Shown one piece after another: positions 41,661 through 53,700 of a stretch of 64,000 bases of DNA (within the stretch, counting starts at the first letter, position 1; every line of letters starts with the position of its first letter). Made by a program: the position numbers and the translations under genes. Below the pieces are notes generated by a model that worked only from the letters and a program-made list of their open reading frames with translations, was not told the DNA's origin and did not search any database. Source of the stretch: Coccinella septempunctata (Eukaryota; Arthropoda; Insecta; Coleoptera; Coccinellidae); the NCBI RefSeq assembly GCF_907165205.1, contig NC_058197.1:13527266-13591265 (forward strand), given 5' to 3'.

Positions 41661-41760
41661 CCTGAGGTTTTAAGGGAATAGACACCATCTGACAAGAGGA
41701 AGCAGAGGGAAGGAGACAACGAAAATCGCTGGAAATAAACGAATTTAGCGAATTAGATCA
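41661..41760 (+). ncRNA. Putative last exon
   Basis: TTCTCGGTCCTCAG ends at 41660. The following purine-rich DNA (AAGAGGAAGCAGAGGGAAGG) contains AATAAA at 41733-41738, a possible polyadenylation signal. Satellite-like sequence begins directly after. Confidence 0.35.
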
Positions 41761-41840
41761 TCGCGTTTGAAAACGTCCGATTGAATAGAATCTTGGGGTA
41801 GTGCGGCCAGATTGATGCAATATAATGATACCCATACTTT
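41755..41840. repeat. Diverged 164-bp-type satellite fragment
   Basis: GATCATCGCGTTTGAAAACGTCCGATTGAA and AGTGCGGCCAGATT align with GATCATCGCGTTGGATACGTCCGATCGATTC and the AGTGCGGTCAGATC of the 164-bp monomer. The fragment is clearly diverged and sits next to the putative last exon. Confidence 0.7.
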
Positions 41841-41907
41841 TACACTTCTAAATCTTTTCCTTCAATAACATGTACTGATGCAAACGGAATTATTTTTTAC
41901 ATTAATT

Positions 41908-44900
41908 TGAAATTTCCCTTTCTGTCCGAGCAATATATCAGATTTGGTGTTGCTTATGCTTTTCAAAATATTTTCTGAGCACATTCATTCCTCCCCATCT
42001 GCTGCTCTGTCCTCGGATATCTTCTGCTATGTTTTGGTGTTGTGTTGTTACATCATAACGGAAAAGCCATATTGCAGCAGACGTTCGAGGCTACGGCAAT
42101 TCTTCATATATCTTCATATGAATTTTCTTCCAAGTGTCTGTATTTTCAACCGATAGATTCCAGTGCTCTTGCATATATTCTAGAATATGCATGTCCTCTT
42201 TCAGTTCCTCCATTTGACTTATCTGCCATTTCGTTCTTTCAATCAATTCCCTCCCGTATTCCCACATAGCTTCTGCCATGTTATGGTGTTGTGTTGTTAT
42301 AACATAACGAAAAAGCCGAACTGTAGCAGTTATGTAGGAACGCGGCTTATAAATTTCGAAGATATCATATATTTCTTTTCAATTCCAGTGATGATATCAG
42401 TGAAGGATATTGATTTTGTATACTGTTTCTTTACATTTCTTCAATGTTCATTTCACTACAGATTTTTCGTACCTTACTCTTAACATCTATTTCATTAATT
42501 TTTCTATTAGTGTGTGCGCCAAATGAGTGCGATATAATAAGTGCGGTCAGATCATTGTGGTACCACCAGTGATGTGTTATCAGTGCGGCCATTTCTGATA
42601 TAATAAGTGCGGTCAGATCATTGTGGTACAACCAGTGAGGTGTTATCAGTGCGGCCATTTCTGATATAATAAGTGCGGTCAGATCATTGTGGATCAACCA
42701 GTGAGGTGTTATTAGTGCGGCCATGTGTGGTATGATAAGTGCGGTCACATTATTGCGGTTCAACCAGTGAGGTGTTATAAGTGCATCATGATCAGTGTGG
42801 CCAGATCATTGCGATATGATGTATGTGGAAGCTGTCAGATCATTGCTGTTCAACCAGGTTGGTGCTATCAGTCAGACCAGTTCAGTGGTGTATGATGGGT
42901 GCAGTCAGATCATTGCGGTTCAACCAGCGAGGAGAGGTCAGTGAGGCCAGATCAGTGTGGTCAGTTCATAGCTGTTCAACGAGTGTGGTGTTATATGTGC
43001 GACAAGATCAGTGCGATATGATAATAGGATCAAGATCATTGCGGTTCAAACAGTGTGGTGTTATCAGTGCGGTTAGGTCATCGCGGTCGGAATATTGCGA
43101 TATAATCTAAGAATGCAATCTCTTATTTTCTCATACCACAATATCACTCTTCTAAACTTTTTATTCAAATACAGCGAAGCTGATCATCTTTTATATTTGA
43201 AATTTCCCTTTCTGTCCGAGCAATATTTCAGATTTGGTGTTGCTTATGCTTTTCAAAATATTTTCTGAGCACATTCATTCCTCCCCATCTGCTGCTCTGT
43301 CCTCGGATATCTTCTGCTATGTTGTGGTGTTGTGTTGTTACATCATAACGGAAAAGCTATACTGCAGCAGACGTTCGAGGCTAGGGCAATTCTTCATATA
43401 TCTTCATATGAATTTACTTCCAAGTGTCTGTACTTTCAACCGATAGATTCCAGTGCTCTTGCATATATTCTAGATTATGCATGTCCTCTTTCAGTTCCTC
43501 CATTTGACTTATCTGTCATTTCGTTCTTTCAATTCATTCCCTCCCGTATTCCCACATAGCTTCTGCGATGTTATGGTGTTGTGTTGTTATAACATAACGA
43601 AAAAGCCGAACTGTAGCAGTTATGTAGGAACGCGGCTTATAAATTTCGAAGATATCATACATTTCTTTTCAATTCCAGTGATGATATCAGTGAAGGATAT
43701 TGATTTTGTATTCTGCTTCTTTACATTTCTTCAATGTTCATTTCACTACAGATTTTTCTAACATACTCTAAACTTCTATTTCATTAATTTTTCTATCAGT
43801 GTGTGTGCCAAATTAGTGGTATAATACGATATAATAAGTGCGGTCAGATCAATGTGGTACCACCAGTGATGTGTTATCAGTGCGGCCATTTGTGATATAA
43901 TAAGTGCGGTCAGATCATTGTGGTACAACCAGTGAGGTGTTATCAGTGCGGCCATGTTTGGTATGATAAGTGCGTTCAGATCATTGTGGTACCACCAGTG
44001 ATGTGTTATCAGTGCGGCCATTTGTGATATAATAAGTGCGGTCAGATCATTGTGGATCAATCAGTGAGGTGTTATCAGTGCGGCCATTTGTGATATAATA
44101 AGTGCGGTCAGATCATTGTGGATCAATCAGTGAGGTGTTATTAGTGCGGCCATGTGTGGTATGATAAGTGCGGTCACATTATTGCGGTTCAACCAGTGAG
44201 GTGTTATAAGTGCATCAAGATCAGTGTGGTCAGATCATTGCGGTATGATGGATGCTGTCAGATCATTGCTGTTCAACCAGTTTGGTGCTATCAGTCAGAC
44301 CAGTTCAGTGATGTATGATGGGTGCAGTCAGATCATTGCGGTTCAACCAGCGAGGAGAGGTCAGTGAGGCCAGATCAGTGTGGTCAGATCATAGCTGTTC
44401 AACGAGTGTGGTGTTATATGTGCGACAAGATCAGTGCGATATGATAATAGGATCAAGATCATTGCGGTTCAAACAGTGTGGTGTTATCAGTGCGGTTAGG
44501 TCATCGCGGTCGGAATATTGCGATATAATCTAAGAATGCAATCTCTTATTTTCTCATATCACAATATCACTCTTCTAAACTTTTTATTCAAATACAGCGA
44601 AGCTGATCATCTTTTATATTTGAAATTTCCCTTTCTGTCCGAGCAATATTTCAGATTTGGTGTTGTTTATGCTTTTCAAAATATTTTCTGAGCACATTCA
44701 TTCCTCCCCATCTGCTGCTCTGTCCTCGGATATCTTCTGCTATGTTTTGGTGTTGTGTTGTTACATCATAACGGAAAAGCCATACTGCAGCAGACGTTCG
44801 AGGCTACGGCAATTCTTCATATATCTTCATATGAATTTACTTCCAAGTGTCTGTATTTTCAACCGATAGATTCCAGTGCTCTTGCATATATTCTAGAATA

Positions 44901-47900
44901 TGCATGTCCTCTTTCAGTTCCTCCATTTGACTTATCTGCCATTTCGTTCTTTCAATTCATTCCCTCCCGTACTCCCACATAGCTTCTGCAATGTCATGGT
45001 GTTGTGTTGTTATAACATAACGAAAAAGCCGAACTGTAGCAGTTATGTAGGAACGCGGCTTATAAATTTCGAAGATATCTTATATTTCTTTTCAATTCCA
45101 GTGATGATATCAGTGAAGGATATTGATTTTGTATTCTGCTTCTTTACATTTCTTCAATGTTCATTTCACTACAGATTTTTCTAACATACTCTCAACTTCT
45201 ATTTCATTAATTTTTCCATTAGTGTGTGTGCCAAATTAGTGCGATATAATAAGTGCGGTCAGATCAATGTGGTACCACCAGTGATGTGTTATCAGTGCGG
45301 CCATTTGTGATATAATAAGTGCGGTCAGATCATTGTGGTACAACCGGTGAGGTGTTATCAGTGCGGCCATTTGTGATATAATAAGTGCGGTCAGATCATT
45401 GTGGATCAATCAGTGAGGTGTTATTAGTGCGGCCATGTGTGGTATGATAAGTGCGGTCACATTATTGCGGTTCAACCAGTGAGGTGTTATAAGTGCATCA
45501 AGATCAGTGTGGTCAGATCATTGCTGTATGATGGATGCTGTCAGATCATTGCTGTTCAACCAGGTTGGTGCTATCAGTCAGACCAGTTCAGTGGTGTATG
45601 ATGGGTGCAGTCAGATCATTGCGGTTCAACCAGCGAGGAGACGTCAGTGAGGCCAGATCAGTGTGGTCAGATCATAGCTGTTCAACGAGTGTGGTGTTAT
45701 ATGTGCGACAAGATCAGTGCGATATGATACTAGGATCAAGATCATTGCGGTTCAAACAGTGTGGTGTTATCAGTGCGGTTAGGTCATCGCGGTCGGAATA
45801 TTGCGATATAATCTAAGAATGCAATCTCTTATTTTCTCATACCACAATATCACTCTTCTAAACTTTTAAATACAGCGAAGCTGATTATCTTTTATATTTT
45901 AAATTTCCCTTTCTGTCCGAGCAATATTTCAGATTTGGTGTTGCTTATGCTTTTCAAAATATTTTCTGAGCACATTCATTCCTCCCCATCTGCTGCTCTG
46001 TCCTCGGATATCTTCTGCTATGTTTTGGTGTTGTGTTGTTACATCATAACGGAAAAGCCATACTGCAGCAGACGTTCGAGGCTACGGCAATTCTTCATAT
46101 ATCTTTATATGAATTTACTTCCAAGTGTCTGTATTTTCAACCGATAGATTCCAGTGCTCTTGCATATATTCTAGAATATGCATGTCCTCTTTCAGTTCCT
46201 CCATTTGACTTATCTGCCATTTCGTTCTTTCAATCAATTCCCTCCCGTAGTCCCACATAGCTTCTGCAATGTTATGGTGTTGTGTTGTTATAACATAACG
46301 AAAAAGCCGAACTGTAGCAGTTATGTAAGAACGCGGCTTATAAATTTCGAAGATATCATATATTTCTTTTCAATTCCAGTGATGATATCAGTGAGGGATA
46401 TTGATTTTGTATTCTGCTTCTTTACATTTCTTCAATGTTCATTTCACTACAGATTTTTCGTACCTTACTCTTAACTTCTATTTCATTAATTTTTCTATTG
46501 GTGTGTGCGCCAAATTAGTGCGATATTATAAGTGCGGTCAGATCATTGTGGTACCACCAGTGATGTGTTATCAGTGCGGCCATTTGTGATATAATAAGTG
46601 CGGTCAGATCATTGTGGTACAACCAGTGAGGTGTTATCAGTGCGGATATGTTTGGTATGATAAGTGCGTTCAGATCATTGTGGTACCACCAGTGATGTGT
46701 TATCAGTGCGGCCATTTGTGATATAATAGGTGCGTTCAGATCATTGTGGATCAACCAGTGAGGTGTTATTAGTGCGGCCATGTGTGGTATGATAAGTGCG
46801 GTCACATTATTGCGGTTCAACCAGTGAGGTGTTATAAGAGCATCAAGATCAGTGTGGCCAGATCATTGCGGTACGATGGATGTGGATGCTGTCAGATCAT
46901 TGCTGTTCAACCAGGTTGGTGCTATCAGTCAGACCAGTTCAGTGGTGTATGATGGGTGCAGTCAGATCATTGCGGTTCAACCAGCGAGGAGACGTCAGTG
47001 AGGCCAGATCAGTGTGGTCAGATCATAGCTGTTCAACGAGTGTGGTGATATATGTGCGACAAGATCAGTGCGATATGATAATAGGATCAAGATCATTGCG
47101 GTTCAAACAGTGTGGTGTTATCAGTGCGGTTAGGTCATCGCGGTCGGAATATTGCGATATAATCTAAGAATGCAATCTCTTATTTTCTCATACCACAATA
47201 TCACTCTTCTAAACTTTCAAATACAGCGAAGTTGATTATCTTTTATATTTGAAATTTCCCTTTTTGTCCGAGTAATATTTCAGATTTGGTGTTGCTTATG
47301 CTTTTCAAAATATTTTCTGAGCACATTCATTCCTCGCCATCTGCTGCTCTGTCCTCGGATATCTTCTGCTATGTTTTGGTGTTGTGTTGTTACATCATAA
47401 CGGAAAAGCCATACTGCAGCAGACGTTCGAGGCTACGGCAATTCTTTATATATCTTCATATGAATTTACTTCCAAGTGTCTGCATTTCTATCCGATAGAT
47501 TTTTCGAGAAAGCATACGTTTTTTGTAGGGTAGACATACTTTTAACCCTATTCTCCTCCATTTTTTCAGTATATCTTCTTCCAGTGCCTTGCATATCTTC
47601 TGCTATGGTATGGTGTTGTGTTGTTACAACATGACAGAAAAGCCAATCCGCAGCAGACATGTGATTGCCCAGTTGGATGTTTCTTGAATATGAAATTTCT
47701 CCCTATGAATTTATTTCCAACTCTTGATTATTTTCGATAGATTTTGCTTCTCTTTGGGGGAGGCTCGGACTAAATCATGTCCTCTTTCATTCTCACCATT
47801 TGACATATCTGCCAAATTCTTCTTTTAGTTCATTTCTTCCCGTGCTCCCTCATAGCTATTGCGATGTTATGATGTTTTGTATTCAAAACACAACGAAAAA

Positions 47901-48145
47901 GCCGAACTGTAGAAGTTATGTAGGAAATCGACAGTTTCATAATTACTACATGTCTTTATATGAATTTCGAATATTTCAAATATTTTCTTTCAATTTTTTT
48001 TTCTTCAGTGATGATATCAGTGAAGAAAACTCTTACTGTATTCTTCTGCTTGTCATTCCTTCAATGTTCATTACACTACTGATTCTTCATAGCTTACTCT
48101 TGACCTTTATATCATTCATTATTCTATTGTTATCTGCGTTCGATT
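41908..48145. repeat. ~1.35-kb satellite, left block, five units
   Basis: The anchor GATTTGGTGTTG lies at 41941, 43231, 44654, 45932 and 47283 (spacings 1290, 1423, 1278, 1351). Each unit holds about 600 bp of AT-rich sequence (GTCCTCGGATATCTTCTGCT, CTGCAGCAGACGTTCGAGGC, TATTCTAGA.TATGCATGTCC), then 66-bp subrepeats, then a TCAGATCATTGCGGTTCAAC-rich region. Different subrepeat number explains most of the length change. Unit 5 decays after about 47490 into a diverged copy. Frames of 60-115 codons on both strands recur in every unit and are by-products. Confidence 0.97.
42541..42760. repeat. 66-bp subrepeats inside the 1.35-kb unit
   Basis: GTGCGGTCAGATCATTGTGG lies at 42541, 42607 and 42673, an exact 66-bp period, with CAGTGCGGCCATTT in each. 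Later units carry 3 to 6 such subrepeats. Since 66 is a multiple of three, minus frames stay open and read NDLTALIISQMAALITHHWW again and again. That is repeat structure, not a gene. Confidence 0.95.
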
Positions 48146-51100
48146 AAGTGCGGTCAGATCATCGCGGTCGGGACATTGCTATATGATCAGTGTTTCGGAT
48201 CATCGCGTTGGATACGTCCGATCGATTCGATGCTTGCTGAAGTGGAGTCAGATAAAAGTAGTCTGATAAGTGTGGTCAGATGACCGTGGTTTAACCAGTG
48301 CGGTATGATCAGTGCGGTCAGATCATCGCGGTCGGGAAATTGCTATATGATCAGTGTTTCGGATCATCGCGTTGGATACGTCCGATCGATTCGATGCTTG
48401 GTGAAGTGGAGTCAGAAGAAAGAAGTCTGATAAGTGTGGTCAGATGACCGTGGTTTAACCAGTGCGGTATGATCAGTGCGGTCAGATCATCGCGGTCGGG
48501 AAATTGCTATATGATCACTGTTTCGGATCATCGCGTTGGATACGTCCGATCGATTCGATGCTTGGTGAAGTGGAGTCAGAAGAAAGAAGTCTGATAAGTG
48601 TGGTCAGATGACCGTGGTTTAACCAGTGCGGTATGATCAGTGCGGTCAGATCATCGCGGTCGGGAAATTGCTATATGATCACTGTTTCGGATCATCGCGT
48701 TGGATACGTCCGATCGATTCGATGCTTGGTGAAGTGGAGTCAGAAGAAAGAAGTCTGATGAGTGTGGTCAGATGACCGTGGTTTAACCAGTGCGGTATGA
48801 TCAGTGCGGTCAGATCATCGCGGTCGCGAAATTGCTATATGATCAGTGTTTCGGATCATCGCGTTGGATACGTCCAATCGATTCGATGCTTGGTGAAGTG
48901 GAGTCAGAAGAAAGAAGTCTGATGAGTGTGGTCAGATGACCGTGGTTTAACCAGTGCGGTATGATCAGTGCGGTCAGATCATCGCGGTCGCGAAATTGCA
49001 ATATGATCAGTGTTTCGGATCATCGCGTTGGATACGTCCGATCGATTCGATGCTTGGTGAAGTGGAGTCAGAAGAAAGAAGTCTGATAAGTGTGGTCAGA
49101 TGACCGTGGTTTAACCAGTGCGGTATGATCAGTGCGGTCAGATCATCGCGGTCGCGAAATTGCTATATGATCAGTGTTTCGGATCATCGCGTTGGATACG
49201 TCCGATCGATTCGATGCTTGGTGAAGTGGAGTCAGAAGAAAGAAGTCTGATGAGTGTGGTCAGATGACCGTGGTTTAACCAGTGCGGTATGATCAGTGCG
49301 GTCAGATCATCGCGGTCGCGAAATTGCAATATGATCAGTGTTTCGGATCATCGCGTTGGATACGTCCGATCGACTCGATGCTTGGTGAAGTGGAGTCAGA
49401 AGAAAGAAGTCTGATAAGTGTGGTCAGATGACCGTGGTTTAACCAGTGCGGTATGATCAGTGCGGTCAGATCATCGCGGTCGCGAAATTGCTATATGATC
49501 AGTGTTTCGGATCATCGCGTTGGATACGTCCAATCGATTCGATGCTTGGTGAAGTGGAGTCAGAAGAAAGAAGTCTGATGAGTGTGGTCAGATGACCGTG
49601 GTTTAACCAGTGTGGTATGATCAGTGCGGTCAGATCATCGCGGTCGCGAAATTGCAATATGATCAGTGTTTCGGATCATCGCGTTGGATACGTCCGATCG
49701 ACTCGATGCTTGGTGAAGTGGAGTCAGAAGAAAGAAGTCTGATAAGTGTGGTCAGATGACCGTGGTTTAACCAGTGCGGTATGATCAGTGCGGTCAGATC
49801 ATCGCGGTCGCGAAATTGCTATATGATCAGTGTTTCGGATCATCGCGTTGGATACGTCCAATCGATTCGATGCTTGGTGAAGTGGAGTCAGAAGAAAGAA
49901 GTCTGATGAGTGTGGTCAGATGACCGTGGTTTAACCAGTGCGGTATGATCAGTGCGGTCAGATCATCGCGGTCGCGAAATTGCAATATGATCAGTGTTTC
50001 GGATCATCGCGTTGGATACGTCCGATCGATTCGATGCTTGGTGAAGTGGAGTCAGAAGAAAGAAGTCTGATAAGTGTGGTCAGATGACCGTGGTTTAACC
50101 AGTGCGGTATGATCAGTGCGGTCAGATCATCGCGGTCGCGAAATTGCTATATGATCAGTGTTTCGGATCATCGCGTTGGATACGTCCGATCGATTCGATG
50201 CTTGGTGAATTGGAGTCAGAAGAAAGAAGTCTAATAAGTGTCGTCAGATGACCGTGGTTTAACCAGTGCGGTATGATCAGTGCGGTCAGATCATCGCGGT
50301 CGCGAAATTGCTATATGATCAGTGTTTCGGATCATCGCGTTGGATACGTCCGATCGATTCGATGCTTGGTGAAGTGGAGTCAGAAGAAAGAAGTCTGATA
50401 AGTGTGGTCAGATGACCGTGGTTTAACCAGTGCGGTATGATCAGTGCGGTCAGATCATCGCGGTCGCGAAATTGCTATATGATCAGTGTTTCGGATCATC
50501 GCGTTGGATACGTCCGATCGATTCGATGCTTGGTGAAGTGGAGTCAGAAGAAAGAAGTCTGATAAGTGTGGTCAGATGACCGTGGTTTAACCAGGGCGGT
50601 ATGATCAGTGCGGTCAGATCATCGCGGTCGCGAAATTGCTATATGATCAGTGTTTCGGATCATCGCGTTGGATACGTCCGATCGATTCGATGCTTGGTGA
50701 ATTGGAGTCAGAAGAAAGAAGTCTAATAAGTGTCGTCAGATGACCGTGGTTTAACCAGTGCGGTATGATCAGTGCGGTCAGATCATCGCGGTCGCGAAAT
50801 TGCTATATGATCAGTGTTTCGGATCATCGCGTTGGATACGTCCGATCGATTCGATGCTTGGTGAATTGGAGTCAGAAGAAAGAAGTCTAATAAGTGTCGT
50901 CAGATGACCGTGGTTTAACCAGTGCGGTATGATCAGTGCGGTCAGATCATCGCGGTCGCGAAATTGCTATATGATCAGTGTTTCGGATCATCGCGTTGGA
51001 TACGTCCGATCGATTCGATGCTTGGTGAATTGGAGTCAGAAGAAAGAAGTCTAATAAGTGTCGTCAGATGACCGTGGTTTAACCAGGGCAGTATGATCAG

Positions 51101-53700
51101 TGCGGTCAGATCATCGCGGTCGCGAAATTGCTATATGATCAGTGTTTCGGATCATCGCGTTGGATACGTCCGATCGATTCGATGCTTGGTGAAGTGGAGT
51201 CAGAAGAAAGAAGTCTGATAAGTGTGGTCAGATGACCGTGGTTTAACCAGTGCGGTATGATCAGTGCGGTCAGATCATCGCGGTCGCGAAATTGCTATAT
51301 GATCAGTGTTTCGGATCATCGCGTTGGATACGTCCGATCGATTCGATGCTTGGTGAATTGGAGTCAGAAGAAAGAAGTCTAATAAGTGTCGTCAGATGAC
51401 CGTGGTTTAACCAGTGCGGTATGATCAGTGCGGTCAGATCATCGCGGTCGCGAAATTGCTATATGATCAGTGTTTCGGATCATCGCGTTGGATACGTCCG
51501 ATCGATTCGATGCTTGGTGAATTGGAGTCAGAAGAAAGAAGTCTAATAAGTGTCGTCAGATGACCGTGGTTTAACCAGGGCGGTATGATCAGTGCGGTCA
51601 GATCATCGCGGTCGCGAAATTGCTATATGATCAGTGTTTCGGATCATCGCGTTGGATACGTCCGATCGATTCGATGCTTGGTGAATTGGAGTCAGAAGAA
51701 AGAAGTCTAATAAGTGTCGTCAGATGACCGTGGTTTAACCAGGGCGGTATGATCAGTGCGGTCAGATCATCGCGGTCGCGAAATTGCTATATGATCAGTG
51801 TTTCGGATCATCGCGTTGGATACGTCCGATCGATTCGATGCTTGGTGAATTGGAGTCAGAAGAAAGAAGTCTAATAAGTGTCGTCAGATGACCGTGGTTT
51901 AACCAGGGCGGTATGATCAGTGCGGTCAGATCATCGCGGTCGCGAAATTGCTATATGATCAGTGTTTCGGATCATCGCGTTGGATACGTCCGATCGATTC
52001 GATGCTTGGTGAATTGGAGTCAGAAGAAAGAAGTCTAATAAGTGTCGTCAGATGACCGTGGTTTAACCAGTGCGGTATGATCAGTGCGGTCAGATCATCG
52101 CGGTCGCGAAATTGCTATATGATCAGTGTTTCGGATCATCGCGTTGGATACGTCCGATCGATTCGATGCTTGGTGAATTGGAGTCAGAAGAAAGAAGTCT
52201 AATAAGTGTCGTCAGATGACCGTGGTTTAACCAGTGCGGTATGATCAGTGCGGTCAGATCATCGCGGTCGCGAAATTGCTATATGATCAGTGTTTCGGAT
52301 CATCGCGTTGGATACGTCCGATCGATTCGATGCTTGGTGAATTGGAGTCAGAAGAAAGAAGTCTGATGAGTGTGGTCAGATGACCGTGGTTTAACCAGTG
52401 CGGTATGATCAGTGCGGTCAGATCATCGCGGTCGCGAAATTGCTATATGATCAGTGTTTCGGATCATCGCGTTGGATACGTCCGATCGATTCGATGCTTG
52501 GTGAATTGGAGTCAGAAGAAAGAAGTCTGATGAGTGTGGTCAGATGACCGTGGTTTAACCAGTGCGGTATGATCAGTGCGGTCAGATCATCGCGGTCGCG
52601 AAATTGCTATATGATCAGTGTTTCGGATCATCGCGTTGGATACGTCCGATCGATTCGATGCTTGGAGAAGTGGAGTCAGAAGAAAGAAGTCTGATAAGTC
52701 TGGTCAGATGACCGTGGTTTAACCAGTGCGGTATGATCAGTGCGGTCAGATCATCGCGGTCGCGAAATTGCTATATGATCAGTGTTTCGGATCATCGCGT
52801 TGGATACGTCCGATCGATTCGATGCTTGGTGAATTGGAGTCAGAAGAAAGAAGTCTGATGAGTGTGGTCAGATGACCGTGGTTTAACCAGTGCGGTATGA
52901 TCAGTGCGGTCAGATCATCGCGGTCGCTAAATTGCTATATGATCAGTGTTTCGGATCATCGCGTTGGATACGTCCGATCGATTCGATGCTTGGTGAAGTG
53001 GAGTCAGAAGAAAGAAGTCTGATAAGTGTGGTCAGATGACCGTGGTTTAACCAGTGCGGTATGATCAGTGCGGTCAGATCATCGCGGTCGCGAAATTGCT
53101 ATATGATCAGTGTTTCGGATCATCGCGTTGGATACGTCCGATCGATTCGATGCTTGGTGAATTGGAGTCAGAAGAAAGAAGTCTGATAAGTCTGGTCAGA
53201 TGACCGTGGTTTAACCAGTGCGGTATGATCAGTGCGGTCAGATCATCGCGGTCGCGAAATTGCTATATGATCAGTGTTTCGGATCATCGCGTTGGATACG
53301 TCCGATCGATTCGATGCTTGGTGAATTGGAGTCAGAAGAAAGAAGTCTGATGAGTGTGGTCAGATGACCGTGGTTTAACCAGTGCGGTATGATCAGTGCG
53401 GTCAGATCATCGCGGTCGCGAAATTGCTATATGATCAGTGTTTCGGATCATCGCGTTGGATACGTCCGATCGATTCGATGCTTGGTGAAGTGGAGTCAGA
53501 AGAAAGAAGTCTGATAAGTGTGGTCAGATGACCGTGGTTTAACCAGTGCGGTATGATCAGTGCGGTCAGATCATCGCGGTCGCGAAATTGCTATATGATC
53601 AGTGTTTCGGATCATCGCGTTGGATACGTCCGATCGATTCGATGCTTGGTGAATTGGAGTCAGAAGAAAGAAGTCTGATAAGTGTGGTCAGATGACCGTG
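48146..53700. repeat. 164-bp satellite, 34 monomers
   Basis: The anchor CGGTCAGATCATCGCGGTCG recurs from 48150 to 53562. From CGGTATGATC at 48301 to the same site at 53549 is 5248 bp, exactly 32 periods of 164 bp, so there is no net insertion or deletion. Each monomer carries GTTTCGGATCATCGCGTTGG, ATACGTCCGATCGATTCGAT and GTCAGAAGAAAGAAGTCT. Variants fall into types: GAAGTGG or GAATTGG, GATAAGTGTGG, GATGAGTGTGG or AATAAGTGTCG, GCTATATG or GCAATATG. It passes without a break into the 1.35-kb satellite at about 53700. Confidence 0.98.

Noticed and set aside
48146..53700. CRISPR-like appearance of regular repeats
   Set aside because: There are no unique spacers: the whole 164 bp repeats, the DNA is eukaryotic and there are no cas genes. 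Tandem satellite.
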